Below are positions 10,640 to 23,214 of a DNA stretch of 64,000 bases, piece by piece. The notes under the pieces are model-generated. The model ran no database searches. It saw nothing but the letters and a program-made list of their open reading frames with translations, and was not told the DNA's origin. The stretch is from the NCBI RefSeq assembly GCF_035046505.1, contig NC_089821.1, positions 180,886,031 through 180,950,030 of the forward strand, written 5' to 3'. The first letter of the stretch is position 1. Each line of letters begins with the position of its first letter. This DNA comes from Tiliqua scincoides. Lineage: Eukaryota > Chordata > Lepidosauria > Squamata > Scincidae. A program made the translations under genes and the position numbers.

Positions 10640-13600
10640 TAATTACTTAGATGGTACAATTGTTGCTGCCTTAATTATCCTCATATTTCTCTTCCAAAGC
10701 TGATCCCAATTGTTCATTATTATGTTATGTCCAATATTCTTTGCCCATATGATCATCACCTCTTTTACCGATTCATCTTCCATTTCCATACTTAACAGAT
10801 ATTGATACATCCTCTTAATATAATGTTCCTCATTTGATAGAAATATTTTATCAAATTCCGTCTCCTCTAGGTAGATTCCTTCTTTTTTATCTTTCATCCA
10901 TCTTGTTTTAATTTGTAGTTCCGTCAGCCAATCCAGTTTAATCCCTTTCTCCCACAATATTTCTTTTGAGTAAAGATCTGCTTTCTCATCTAATAATGCA
11001 TCATATCTCTTATTCTGTGAACCTTGCAACCACATTGGTCTTGTATTGATTTCCAATGGTTTAACCCATCTTGGAATTTTCTCATAAACTTTATACCTTA
11101 TTTGTTCCCAGGCAAATAACAGTGCCCTTCTTATCAGATGTTGTTTAAAATAGCTATGATATTTGGCTTTATCATAGATCATAAAAGCATGGGGACCAAT
11201 CTGCAGATCATGTAATTCTAATTTTAACTCTCTAGATTTTTCTGCTTCTGCCCAATCCTTTATCCAATTCATTGCTGCCACGTAATCATACGTAAATTTC
11301 CCAATTTGGCATTCCAAAACCAGCTCATTCTTTAACATCTTGTAATAATTTCATCTTTATTCTAGCTTTTTTCCCTTGCCAAATGAAATTAGCCATCACT
11401 TTATTCGAATCCTGAAAAGAGCCTTTTTTAATAGGACTGGGATTGTCTGAAATAAAAACAATATTCTCGGCAGCACATTTGACTTAATTGTTGCTATTCT
11501 CCCCAACAGTGATAAGTTTAATCCATTCCATCTTTTAAATCCTTCTTAAACTCCATCATTAACTTTAGATAATTTCCATCAATTCACTACATTTATCTGT
11601 TAAAGTGATACCCAGATATTTAACTTTGTTTGTAATATTAATACCAAATTCCTGTATTTGCTGTTTCTCTTGTTTTCTCATGTTTTTCACTAATATTTTC
11701 GTTTTATCATAATTTATCTTCAGTCCTGCCATTTCTCCATATTCTGTCAAATTTTCTATCAGATATATTAAAGACTGGTTTGGATCCTCCAAAATAAAAG
11801 TAAGATCATCTGCATATGCCTGAATCTTAAATTCTTCACTTTGGACCTTCACTCCAACAATTCTTTCATCTCTTCTTACTATATTATTCAATATTTACAA
11901 AGTTAAAATAAACAATAATGGAGATAAAGGACATCCTTGTCTTGTTCCCTGTTGAATTTCTATCTTTCTTGTTATATCACCATTTATCTTTATTCTTGCA
12001 GTCTGTTTTGTATATATCTTCTCTATTACCTTTATAGACTTTGGTCCAAAATTCATCTGGTGCATTTGTTGTATCATAAAGTTCCAATTTACTCTATCAA
12101 ATGCTTTATGTACATTTACAAAAATTAATCCTAATTTTTTCTCTGAGTGTGCCTCAAAATATTCTATTATATTAATAATAACTCTCACACTATCTTTTAA
12201 ATGTCGTTTTGGTAAAAAGCCCGTTTGATCTTGATGTATTATTTGCAGTAGAACTCTCTTTAATCTTCCAGCCAATATTGATGCAAAAACCTTATAGTCT
12301 GTATTTAAAAGAGAAATTGGCCTATAATTTCTAATTTCTTTCTTTTCTGTGCCTTGTTTATGTATTAATGTAATTAAAGCTTCTTTCCATGAGTCTGGTA
12401 TATTTCCCGTTTCCCAGGTATCATTAACCAAATTCTTGAATGGTAATTGTATCGTCTCTTCAAATATCTTATAATATTCCGCCGGAATTGCATCTGGTCT
12501 GGGGGATTTCTGATTTTTCTGTCTTTTGATTGCTTCTGATAATTCTTGCATGGAAATTTTCTGATCTAAAATTTGTTTCTGTTCTGATGTCAATTTTAGC
12601 ATATTATTTTTTAATAGATAATCCATTTGCAAATCCGGATCTATATTATACTTCTTCTATAATTGCTGATAAAAATTCTCTATTATAAGTTTAACTTCTA
12701 AAGATTTATGTTTCTCAATTCCATTTTCATCTATCAAACTATTTATAAAGTTCCTCTGTCGTTCTTTTTTCAGTCTATGTGCCAGCCATCTTCCGGGTTT
12801 ATTTGCATTTTCAAAATAATTCTGTTTAATTAATTTTAGTTTTCTCTCAATTTCTTCCGCTTGTATAATTCTGATATCATGTTGAAGCTTCTGTATTTTC
12901 GCAGTTAATTCTTCTCTAGATGGATTCTCTTGGAACTCCTGCTCTTTCTTCTTCAATTTTAAGGTTAGCTCTTTGATAAGTTAATTATCCTTCCTTTTTT
13001 TTCTTGCTGAAAATTTCGTCATAATTCCTCTAAAATACGCTTTACTTGTATCCCAAATAATTTGTGGTTTCATTTCTGGGTGATTATTTATTTTAAAGAA
13101 CCAGCTCATTTCCTCTTTAGCTAAATTCACAAAATCCTTATCTTTCATATCAGTAATGTTCAGTCTCCATAGCCCTTTCCTCCGAAATCTATTGAATTTT
13201 AAACAGATTGGACTATGATCTGCGAAGGTGTTTGGTAGTATTTCTGCTTCGAATATATCTGTTGTTGCTGTAATCCAACACATATCTATTCTTGACCATA
13301 CTTTATGTCATGTTGAAAAATAAGTATATTGTCTTTTTCCTGGATTCTGGACTCTCCATGTGTCAATCAAGTTAAATTCTTCTGCCAATTGTAAGAAAGA
13401 TTTAGGTAGGTTACCTCCTTTCTTTTTCCTCTTAGCTGATCTATCTAAATTTATGTCAAATGTTGAATTAAAATCACCTAACAGAATCAGGTCAAATTCA
13501 TTCAGGGGAGTCAATTTTCTATGTAATTTTTTAAAGAATTTTTCACGTGAGTCATTAGGAGCATATATATTTATCACTATTTCTTTTCTGCATATGTAAT

Positions 13601-13880
13601 TTCTACTATCAATATTCTGGCATCTTCATCTGTGTAAATCAATTTTGGACTCAACCAAGGTTTAACATATAAGGCTAAGCCTTTTTCCTTCTTTTTTTGT
13701 TTCTGCCGTATAAAAAAGTTGCCTAATTTTTTGTTTTGTAGAAATTTCCAATCTTTTTTCAATATATGTGTTTCTTGAATTGCTATTGCTTGAATGGGTA
13801 CATTTGGTACTTTGGTACATTTGCTTGAATTGGTACATTCAATTGGTAAATTGAATTGCTATTGCTTGAATTGGTACAAT
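10640..13880 (-). mobile_element. L1 LINE ORF2 remnant
   Basis: Minus-strand pieces in order: endonuclease (IQETHILKKDW at 13790; YAPNDSREKFFKKLH, LLGDFNSTFD at 13577-13308; ADHSPICLKF at 13283-12981), linker (12956-12657), RT (12632-11565; NYRPISLLN, KAFDRVNW, RQGCPLSPLLF, AYADDL) and C-terminal region (11338-10643; ending NNWDQLWKRNM). The frame is broken several times between these pieces. The motif-A position reads FVNVHKAFD where L1 has (I/F)DAEKAFD, so the catalytic Asp is Asn; YADD is kept. ORF1, both UTRs and a poly(A) tail are absent, so both ends are truncated. The clade call is firm; the age looks moderate. Confidence 0.9.
13785..13880. repeat. degenerate tandem repeat at the L1 5' edge
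   Basis: Units built from ttgaattgctattgcttgaa and ggtacatt recur three to four times. One unit matches the L1 coding segment that follows (minus strand agcaattcaag, residues A-I-Q), so the array appears to have expanded from the truncated LINE edge. Confidence 0.6.
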
Positions 13881-14470
13881 AAAACCATAAACTTCACTGA
13901 TATGCAGTTCTATGTCCTTGGATATTTTACAGTTCCATGCAGGTCACTGGGTTCAGTATTCAGGTTTGGCAGCTCACAAGCATGACAGTTCTTGGCCCCC
14001 CCCCCCCCAAAAACCATTTCAAGGGATTATGTATACTTTTGTACTGGGATGGCCAGTGAACGGGCGTCCCCAAGTCTCACATAATTTTCTATCATGCCTT
14101 TTATTCTGCTGCCAGTTTGCAGGAAAGAACATTCTATATGGTTTCAAAAATGAAAGGAGCCAGTGATGGGCAAATGTTCCTCAGGTTTGAAATGAAACCA
14201 GGCTTAGCTAGTACAAACTAAAGCCATTGGAAAATAACTCATCCTCCTCAACCCAGGCCAATTCCTGAAATTTGGATCTGGAAGAAGGTGGCACACCCAT
14301 CAACTCCCTTTCTCCATTCATGGTTCCTGACAATAGGGAAAGGTAAAAGGGAAGTGGCTGAGTATGAGCAGGTGTGGGGAAAAGGAGAATGGGAACCACC
14401 TGGTTGCTAGAGAAAAATATAAGCAGACAAGATGACAGAAGGAAGGAAACAAGAGGAACAGTGGAGGAAT

Positions 14471-14560
14471 GGGACAAATCCTAGGCATATCTACTCAGAA
14501 GTAAACCTCACTGTGTTCAGTGGGGCTTACTCCCAGGTAAGTGTGTATAGGATTGCAATC
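14471..14560. repeat. short (~90 bp) 'caatcctaac' family element
   Basis: gggacaaatcctagg at the left and tataggattgcaatc at the right, with the core tctactcagaagtaaacc / cagtggggcttactcccagg. Confidence 0.65.
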
Positions 14561-14563
14561 TTA

Positions 14564-16255
14564 CAGCCCAATCAGCGCCACTAGGTGCAAGGGCGCCAAA
14601 ATGGTTACTGCTGCATTCCGCAGCACCAAGGCAGCCACTGGAGGTCTCCTCAGGGAAAGGGGATTTTCATCCTCTTCTCCCAAGGAAAACCCCAAGCTTC
14701 TCAATGGGGCTTTTCAAGTTGTGCCTGCTATTTGCATAAGAACATAAAAACATAAGAACAGCCCCACTGGATCAGGCCATAGGCCCATCTAGTCCAGCTT
14801 CCTGTATCTCACAGTGGCCCACCAAATGCCCCAGGGAGCACACCAGATAATAAGAGACCTCAACCTGATGCCCTCCCTTGCATCTGGCATTCTGACATAG
14901 CCCATTTCTAAAATCAGGAGGTTGCACATACATATCATGGCTTGTAACCCGTAATGGATTTTTCCTCCAGAAACTTATCCAGTCCCTTTTTAAAGGCATC
15001 CAGGCCAGATGCCATCACCACATCCTGCGGCAAGGAGTTCCACAGACCGACCACACGCTGAGTAAAGAAATATTTTCTTTTGTCTGTTCTAACTCTCCCA
15101 ACACTCAATTTTAGTGGATGTCCCCTGGTTCTGGTGTTATGTGTAAAGAGCATCTCTCTATCCACTCGGCCCATCCCCTGCATAATTTTGTATGTCTCAA
15201 TCATGTCCCCCCTCAGGTGCCTCTTTTCTAGGCTGAAGAGCCCCAAACACCGTAACCTTTCTTCATAAGGAAGGTGCCCCAGCCCAGTTATCATCTTAGT
15301 CACTCTCTTTTGCACTTTTTCCATTTCCACTATATCCTTTTTGAGATGTGGTGACCAGAAATGGACACAATACTCCAGGTGTGGGCTTACCATTGATTTG
15401 TACAACGGCATTATAATATTAGCTGTTTTGTTTTCAATACCTTTTCTAATGATCCCAAGCATAGAGTTGGCCTTCTTCACTGCCTCTGCACATTGGGTTG
15501 ACACTTTCATCGACCTGTCCACCATCACCCCAAGATCTCTCTCCTGATCTGTCACAGACAGCTCAGAACCCATCAGCCTATATCTAAAGTTTTGATTTTT
15601 TGCTCCAATGTGCATGACTTTACACTTACTGACACTGAAGCACATCTGCCATTTTACTGCCCATTCTGCCAGTCTGGAGAGATCCTTCTGGAGCTCCTCA
15701 CAATCACTTCTGGTCTTCACCACTCGGAAAAGTTTGATGTCATCTGCAAACTTAGCCACCTCACTGCTCACCCCTGTCACCAGGTCATTTATGAAGAGGT
15801 TGAAGAGCATTGGTCCCAGGACAGATCCTTGGGGCACTCCACTTTCCACCTCTCTCCATTGTGAAAATTGCCCATTGACACCCACTCTCTGCTTCCTGGA
15901 CCTCAACCAGTTCCTAATCCAGGTCGAACGCCTTCTGAAAGTCCAGATACATAATGTCTATGGGTTCTCCAGCATCCACATGCCTGTTGACCTTTTCAAA
16001 CAATTCTATAAGGTTCGTGAGGCAAGACTTACCCTTACAGAAGCCATGCTGACTCTCCCTCAGCAAGGCTTGTTCGTCTATGTGTTTTGAGATTCTATCT
16101 TTGATGAGGCATTCCACCATCTTACCCGGTATGGATGTTAGGCTGACCGGCCTATAGTTTCCCAGGTCCCCGCTCTTTCCCTTTTTAAAGATAGGCAACA
16201 CCTAGTGCATGCGCTGGAGTTCAGTGCCAGCACTGGCTAAGATCAGGATTGGGCC
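14564..16255. repeat. 'caatcc' family element split by a CR1 insertion
   Basis: The left part, 14564-14735 (cagcccaatcagcgccactagg, aaaatggttactgctgc, gcctgctattt), and right part, 16204-16255 (ctaagatcaggattgggccc), are the two ends of one element of the type seen at 31826 and 39911. The CR1 at 14736-16203 sits between them, so the palindromic element is older than that CR1. Confidence 0.55.
14736..16203 (-). mobile_element. CR1 LINE, 5'-truncated, with RT core
   Basis: Longest CR1 in the window. The minus strand reads MLPIFKKGKSGDLGNYRPVS, motif A YLDFQKAFD, RKQRVGVNGQFSQW, SGVPQGSVLGPMLFNLFIND, VAKFADDIKLF (catalytic ADD kept), GSELSVTDQERDLGVMVD, then the C-terminus to ITGYKP. About 30 codons between motif A and RKQRVG are missing (an internal deletion near 15905), and one codon pair is lost near FTHNTRTRG. 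Endonuclease is absent. The 3' end is the cataagaacataa repeat at the left boundary. It is inserted in a palindromic element. Confidence 0.95.
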
Positions 16256-17690
16256 CGCAGTGGCCCATCCTGTAAGCACCACCTGTGAGCACCACCAACT
16301 ACTTTTTTGTTTATTAAGGAGTATTGGATGGCATTTCCATAGGACACTAACCTTTAATTGGGTTAATTGATAGATTTGTTAACATTAGGAGACTGAAGGT
16401 TGCCAACACAGGAGAACACCAAAGGCATGCACTCAGGTTTAGTACATACCTGGCTCTAAGTTGCATTCGGGTGCCAGGCAATTGGCCTGGATGGAAGAGT
16501 TCCAGAAGTCAAACTCTACAGTCTTATTGTGGCTAATAAAATCTGTTTCCTGGAGCTCCTGACCACACTGCAACAACAACAAAAAAGGCAGTTTCAGCCT
16601 TTAACATGGAACTTCCACAGTGTAATTGAACTGAGTATATTTCCTGTCCACCCTAAGCAACTCATATCTAATTAAAACACTATATTACAAGGAAATTTTC
16701 TACATGTGATTTATCCCAAGGGCTTGTAAATGTGAAACAGCTATCAACCCTATACTAAAAAAAAGAAAAAAGCCCCTGGAGCCTCATAATTGTTCTCTTC
16801 CAGAGGCCTGAGAAATAGAGAGCTGCTCGTGATGTCTTTGGATCAAAAAGACTATCGCAGGTTAGAAACATGGACTTTATGTCAAAGGCTCTCTCATTCT
16901 TGGTTTCTTTTAAAAAGTAGCTGTGTGTTTTTTAGCTCAGGGAGAGTGAATCTGGGCCCAGAGCTTTGAAGTGCTCCATATTGGAGAAGTTGGAAGGGTT
17001 CTGATGTGATCCTGTTCTGATCACTCTATAAGAGTCATTGGAAGCGAATCACACACACTTTGGCTGCCACCACTGCCTCCTCCCTCTCCACTGCCATCTC
17101 TTGAAGCCAGGCAGTGGATGCTGGGATCAGAAGAATCTCTTCCACTTGTACCATCCTTTCATGTCTACTTCTTTATTCCACCTGGAATAGTGGAAGAGGA
17201 AGGAGGCAGGGGTGGTAAGGGGAGTAGGGGCAGCCATGTGTTAGCATGCACACTGTTAAAAAAAGTTGGGTGGAAAATTGGGCACAGCTTTTGGCAATGG
17301 TCTAGTTTCAACTGGGCCTGCTAAACATTTAGGGGTGGGGTCCATTTAGGCTGATTTGTCCTAGAGCCTGCCCTTCTCCCCAGGTTCCACATAGGGGTCT
17401 GGCAAGAAAGGTAGAGATGGGGCAGCTGTCATTGCCAAGCTAAGGGAATGGAGAAACTCAGTGAAGCAAGAGGCTTATTGTGTTTGGCAGAGACAGCCAA
17501 GAAGATTGGTCATGCTGGTGACCCTACACATACAGAGATCCAGCACAAATCAGCCTCGAGTCTTCCAGCTGCTCTCCATAATGAAGGAGCTCAGAGAACT
17601 GTCTTGGCAGCAAAGTGATCCAGCACAGAATGGGCCTCAGCCCCCAGCAAATGAACGTGCTTGGAACCAACACTGAAGATGGTTCCCAAC
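16256..17690. other. intergenic, no gene seen
   Basis: No gene or clear repeat. Around 17070-17220 is a weak inverted pair of ctcctccc / ggaggcagg words. A polypurine run (aaaaaaaagaaaaaa) lies near 16758. Confidence 0.5.
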
Positions 17691-17694
17691 TGAG

Positions 17695-17800
17695 ACCCAA
17701 CTGAGGTCTGAGTGCACACAATGCAACCTCCTTGCTGAAGCTAAGCAGGGCCAGGTATACGCATTAGAAAAAGGCTGGCTGGATATAAATTGAATAAATA
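17695..17800 (+). repeat. possible 5S-rRNA-like SINE fragment
   Basis: ttgctgaagctaagcagggccagg resembles the internal promoter part of 5S rRNA (gaagctaagcagggt). It is followed by ggctggctggatataaat and aataaata, like a SINE tail. Only part of the 5S-like head is present, so the class is uncertain and it is not a 5S gene. Confidence 0.35.
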
Positions 17801-19190
17801 CATGGGGAGAGGGAAACAAAAAGGAAAAAAAAATCAAGGACACTGCTATAAGGATTTGAAGTACCCTTGCCTATTCTCCACTTTTTCAGAACATACGTTT
17901 CTGCAGATACCCCAGGGAGCACATAACCTCCCATCAGTTTTAAGCATAATCATAAAATGCAAATTTACCATTTGAGAAAGAATACGAAATGATATGGGTG
18001 CAAAGAACAAGGTTGAAATGGTAGTTACACAGATTTCATAAGTATCATTCAGTATATGCTCATAACACTCTTGTAGCCACAATCCAAGCGGCACTTGTAA
18101 ATATAATACTTCCTCTTGTAGGTAAAAGGATCACCAGTTGATGGCCATGCTTAGACCAAAATAAGATTTAAGCCAAGTTACTTCTCTTGACTTTAGAAGA
18201 AAGAGGGTTGCAAACCCATCCAAACTATGTTCTGAAGGGAGATCACGTTGGGCACCATATATTTCTTTCCAAGTAATGGGGCTCCCAGTTGCTCTAAAGA
18301 GCTGCATACAGGGTACATCAAATGTTTGTGCTTTAACCTATGTTGCTACAAGTGTGGGTCTTCCTTGCCTAACATGTTTGTTGATGCTGAATATTGTAGA
18401 ATCAGGCTATGAGTCATACATTGCTAGCCAAAGCATATTTACTGTACTTAGAGATATGGCCCTTTGAGTTCACTGGACATGCTTCCAAGTAAGCGGGCAG
18501 AGAATTGAAACTTAATTGAACTTGCTCTTGGATTGCCAGTGGGGAAAACTGAAACCTTTTTCATGCGGTCCAGATTGTCCCTCCAGGTCTAGGTCATGCC
18601 TCACTTCCCTGAGCTGTGAGATGATCCAGTGGAAAAAGCATTAACAAAGTTCTGCCTTCCTTTGAAAGAGGGATTGTTAGAAAGACACTTTGGGTGTCTT
18701 TGTCTATTTACAAATATACAGGTTGGGCATTGGGAGGAGTTAGGTAACAGTTCACTCCTCCAAGGGGTATCAGGTAATGTATGCTTCCAGGGAGTGCCTC
18801 TAAACTCTAAGTTGCTCCTGTTGTGAGCTAGTACTGCCTTGGCTTCCATTTCTAGGCTCTGTCTGTCTCACCAATCGAATCCAGTCTTTCAGTCAGAATA
18901 TCCATGGTCCCCGAAAATACCTTTAACCTTTCACTGACAACTTGAGAAAGAAGTAGAAGAGATCATCTTACACTTCAGCCCCTCCTGTCAGGTACTGTAC
19001 ATGCAAGTCACTGACATTCATTCATTCATTCATTCATGAGAGGCATCCTTGTGCTTCCTGAATAATCAGCCAGTAATCTGTTTAACAAAAGTCTTGACTC
19101 CTGGTACTCTTTAGAATAGTTAAGAACCAGCAACTGACCTCCTGAAATCTGGCCAGCTAGCATTCTAGCATGTAAGAGCAGTTGCTCTAA
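17800..19190. other. intergenic, no gene seen
   Basis: No coding, RNA or clear repeat signal apart from a short (cattcatt)n run near 19018-19037. Confidence 0.5.
19018..19037. repeat. (ATTC)n microsatellite
   Basis: Five tandem attc units, short and perfect. Confidence 0.85.
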
Positions 19191-19964
19191 TCATAATTCC
19201 AAATCCATTTCTTAATACCAATCCTATCCTTCCCCTCCTGCCCTCCGCATAAGTCTGAGGAGAGAATGGGGTGGGGGTGGGGGTGGAGAGACAGCTGCTG
19301 GAGGGGATAGGATCCAACATGCAACATTGCTGCTAGATCCACCCCTCCTGCAGCCTCCTTCTCCCCTCTCCCCACACAGTTTGCCTTTCCGTGCCCCTGT
19401 TTTCCCCTTCCCCCACCATCTTATCCACCTTGGTGAGTCCTTCTGGGTCCACTGATGCAGACGAGGAGTCTCTGGCCTGTCTGCCAGTGCTCGAGCAGAG
19501 CACTATTTAGCACTCTATGTATAGGTCAGCAGGACAGCACTGAACATTTTTCACTGAAATTTTCCATTTAATGATACTTGCCTTGCAAATCCAGATATCG
19601 TATAGCAATGCGATGAAAAGAGCATTATATCTACGAGGGTTGCAATTGCAACCTTAGAAATGTAACACTGTGGCTTTGTTGATTTAGTTCAATACCATTA
19701 TTACTGTCTCAAAGTTAACAAAAACCAGGGAGTATCCCCTAACACTTCAGTTTCAGTCTATTAGTTACTACTAAACCTCAGAGCAAGATGGTTGATAATC
19801 CTTGTGTGGAAAGATCAACAATTCAGCCTGCAATTTAAATAGATGTTTGGCAAGAGCTTAATCTGAGCAAGGGCTCCCAGGGCTTAGTCACAGAATATAT
19901 TTTCAGTATCAGTTGTTCTCTCTTCTTACATAAAGGGCACCATGCTATTATCCCTGATCCCTTT

Positions 19965-20220
19965 TTACCCAATCCCTAAGAGCTGGATAAAGAGTTGCCT
20001 CTGGCCCCAATCATATCCTTTCCCTCCCCTGCCAATGCAACTGTGCCACCACCAGAGTAGGTGCTGCACCCTGTGGGGGGGAGGCAGACCTGCAGATCTC
20101 CTCCAGGTAAGGAAACATTTGTTTCCTTACCTGGGGCTTAGCATTCAGCATCTGAACAGTGACCCGCACCAGTAATCTAGCTGGTGCAAATTCAAGTGGA
20201 CCTGGGGAGGAGTATCAAAG
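19965..20220. repeat. degenerate 'caatcc' family element
   Basis: ccaatcatatcctttccc, gtaggtgctgcaccctg, ctcctccaggtaaggaaac / gtttccttacctgggg and agctggtgcaaattcaagtg are the internal words of the long family type. The right terminus is lost in the GC-rich block that follows. Confidence 0.45.
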
Positions 20221-20900
20221 TCTGTAAGGGGGTGTCACCTGTGCCCAGCCCCAGTGGCCAGGAGTTCCTCAGGAGCAGGGGTCTCCTCATGGGTAGGGGC
20301 CTCCTCGGGGGTAAGGCACAAGTACTGTCAGGACTGGGCCCCCAGGCAGGACATCTCCCTGGGAGTAGGGCCCAGGGCCTCCTGGGAGCAGCAAACAGCC
20401 AAATGGCCGGAAAGGGTGGGCCGGCCAAGCCAGATGCTGGCTTCATAAGGGGCCTAGGCAGCCTGGGGAGAGGTTGCTCCTCTCCAGGCAGCAGCAGTGC
20501 CAGAGGGAAGGGGAGAGGGGGTAGCAACCCGGCCTTGTTCTGCCAGTCCATGACCCAAAAGGGAACTTGACTGCCTCAGCCCTTTAGAGAGAGAGCCGGG
20601 ACTGGGAGCCCCCAGATCTGAGACCTGCCTGGGTCCCTGGGGTGACCTCAGGAGAAGCAAGACTACAGGCTGGGGGACTGCTAGCCAACTCTCCCCAACA
20701 GTGGCCAGCTGAGTGAGATCCAAACACTGAGGTACCTGGGGTCCTCCTGAGGACATCTGGGCTGACCCCGAACACCAGTACTGCGGGCGACTGACCTCCT
20801 GGGAACCCATATCCTGGGGCAACAGGCACCAGCTGGAGAGCTCTGCTTGGAACCTCAAGGGGTCAGGAAGGGTCAGGAAACAATCTGAACATGTGCCGAC
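20220..20900. other. GC-rich block of unknown origin
   Basis: About 680 bp of GC-rich sequence with many cctc/gagg words and frames open on both strands. The frames have low-complexity composition and no domain. It could be the interior of a repeat; no class is assigned. Confidence 0.4.
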
Positions 20901-21049
20901 GGCATGAGTCTGTGTAAGCCAAAATGGCCTGTGATGTAACAGGGCCCATGAATGTCAAATGGTTGACTCAAGTAAAACAGCTGTGTCTGCCTCCTGTCCT
21001 TTTTTCTGTTGATGACTGCCCTTCTTCAACAGGGTAAGCCCCCCCCCCC

Positions 21050-21480
21050 CGTGCTGGGTTGCACACCCCGTGCTGGGGTTTCTGCCCACCATGGACATTA
21101 TAGGGGGATAGGATATTAGTGGTGCTGATACTGCTCTCTTACAGCCCTCACATCACCCCTCTTCTGCTCTGTCTCCTCCCCATTCCTCTCCCTCCCGCCC
21201 CTTGCACAGACCTACCAGCACTGGGAAATGTGAGGGATCTGCTGGGGGGCTGCCACTGCCGCTTGCCATTTGCAACAGCAACCCCGCTGATCTGGACAGA
21301 TCTGTTTTGCAACAGATCTGTTTACTGGTCTGGATCCAGCACACTGGCCTCCCCTATTCTGGAGTCTTTGCAGACTTGCCTTGTGGCACATTTGCGACAT
21401 GGCTGGGCTGGTGCAGGGGACTTGCACCAGATGAGCATGCAGTTTGGATGTGCTCAAATTCTCTTTTTAAAGTCACCAGA
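21050..21480. repeat. 'caatcc' family-like segment
   Basis: Holds ggggataggatattagtgg, gatccagcacactggcc and ggcacatttgcgacatggctgggctggtgcagggg. The last also appears in the copies at 36442-36970 and 58175-58530. Termini are not well preserved. Confidence 0.4.
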
Positions 21481-21578
21481 GGTGAAACCCATCTAGAGTA
21501 TAACACATAATTGGTTTCAAATTATTTATTAATTGTTTCATTTGTATGACCTTTCCCAACATCAAAAAAACTTGGTTG

Positions 21579-21661
21579 TTTAAAACCTATTTCACCGAAC
21601 CCACAGGTGTACATGTTAAATCCCTGTTGCGTATATGCAATGTTGGGCAGAAATGACTTAA
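21579..21661 (+). mobile_element. ~83-bp palindromic MITE between TTAA-like sites (copy 2)
   Basis: tttaaaacctatttcacc at the left and gggcagaaatgacttaa at the right. The core has acaggtgtaca and tgcgtatatgcaa. It has the same body as the copy at 61674. Confidence 0.55.
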
Positions 21662-22029
21662 AATAAACATTTTTCAGTGTCCTACAAATTTTGGATTATT
21701 TTCAGGCAACCGCGTAAATCCTTGTCTAGAATTGAGACCATCAGGACAGTCTTCTGCTGTGAAAATGAGCAGTCCCTAATTTAAATAATCTATAATATAC
21801 TGTTTAAGTGTTTGTATCTAATCTCAGGTGTTAACAGATTTCTAACTTCATGAGTTTCTTCAGGAATTTCTTTCCTATGTGACACAATAGAATACCAGAA
21901 TTACAAACTTGGTGTGGAGGAAGTCCACAATAAGTCTGAAGATCTTTTCCTAAATTCCATGACTCCAGAACACATGGAGGTTATTTTAAACACAATAATA
22001 GAAGAATATATACTGCAAAATAGGAAAAG

Positions 22030-22385
22030 TACCACTGTTAATGAATGGAATCGAGAAAGCTGCAAACAGAAAGAAAAAGGAAGTCTTGCCCAAATGAGAA
22101 GAACAAAAAAGAACTCAAATTCTGGCTGGTAGATTCTGGTAAAAAGGGATGTGGGGAAAAAAAGAATCTGAGGAGTGTATTGTTACCAACATCAAAGCAA
22201 ACAATGAATGCTTCCTTAAGTACATTAGAAGGAGGACCTGTTAAGCAAGTTAAGCAATTAGATAAAGAGGGAGGAAAAAGGCTGCTTAAAGATGATATGG
22301 ATACTGGAGAACAGCTGGATGAATTCTTTGCATCTATTTTGATAACAGAAGATGCTGGGCCAATGTCCATATCTGAACTGACCTG
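22030..22385 (+). mobile_element. LINE (CR1/L2-type) linker fragment
   Basis: A degenerate reading IKANNECFLKYIRRR ... LDEFFASILI resembles the segment between endonuclease and RT in CR1/L2 ORF2 (consensus kgFfkYv..r ... LNeFFasvFt). The frame shifts within it. The preceding 21914-22040 frame (VEEVHNKSEDLFLNSM ...) is not recognised and may or may not belong. Confidence 0.5.
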
Positions 22386-23214
22386 AACTGACCCAAACAT
22401 GGTCATGCAAAGTCACCCTGATGGCCCATTGCTTTAAAAGAAAATAAAGAGTAAGTAATTTTGGACTCTATGAAGATAGAAGAGCCCCAAGCAAGAGCTA
22501 ACCACACTGCCATTCCATCCAATACGCATCCAGTGGTTGCTATGGAGAAACTCTTCAGTGAAACCAGGTGCATAAATGCTGGGGGACTTGTTCTAAAGTC
22601 CTCACATCCACTGTCTGGCACATCTCCCATCTACTGATTATATGTTCAGCAAGAAAGAAAAAGGGGCTCCAGAACAGCTGTAGCTCTGCTTTTGAGAGGG
22701 TGAGGAGCAAACCTATTGGAAATCAGGGTATATGCCATGCCAGTCCCAGGAAATGACAGGGGGATCACCTTTCATGTTTATGCTTCGGAAGTGATTTGGG
22801 AGAATATACTTTCACAGTCTATGTAGTTCATTCATGTGCTTTCCAGTTTCTTAAGATACGAATATGCATCTTCCAATTCTAATTTTCTCTCACCTTTCAC
22901 ATGGAATTATTTCCATATTGACTAAGTGAAACTTCTCCCTGGCCTCAACCTTTGTTCTGTATCATTTGTTAAACAATCATAAAACCATTAAAATGTACCA
23001 GAAAATATGGCCATGTTTTTATAACAGGAGCCTTTTCTACTTTTGCAAAGGAATATTGATAAATAAGTGTCATCTTTGCCAAATGTTCACTGGCATCAGT
23101 TGCTAGGCAAATCCGACTAATGGACACATCAACAAATTGTGAGAAGGAGATGTGTTTTTCTCCCTCTCTCACCTTGTCATAACCAGGGGTCATCCAATGG
23201 CATGGATTGACTGG

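Noticed and set aside
15608-16090. 160-codon + strand frame
   Set aside because: Antisense of CR1 reverse transcriptase.
20184-20858. Overlapping frames of 119-134 codons on both strands
   Set aside because: GC-rich, low-complexity composition, no start context, splice pattern or domain.
20880-21045. Possible LTR-like sequence
   Set aside because: Only vague resemblance (aagtaaaacagctgtgtctg); no paired repeat, primer site or viral frame, so no retroviral call.
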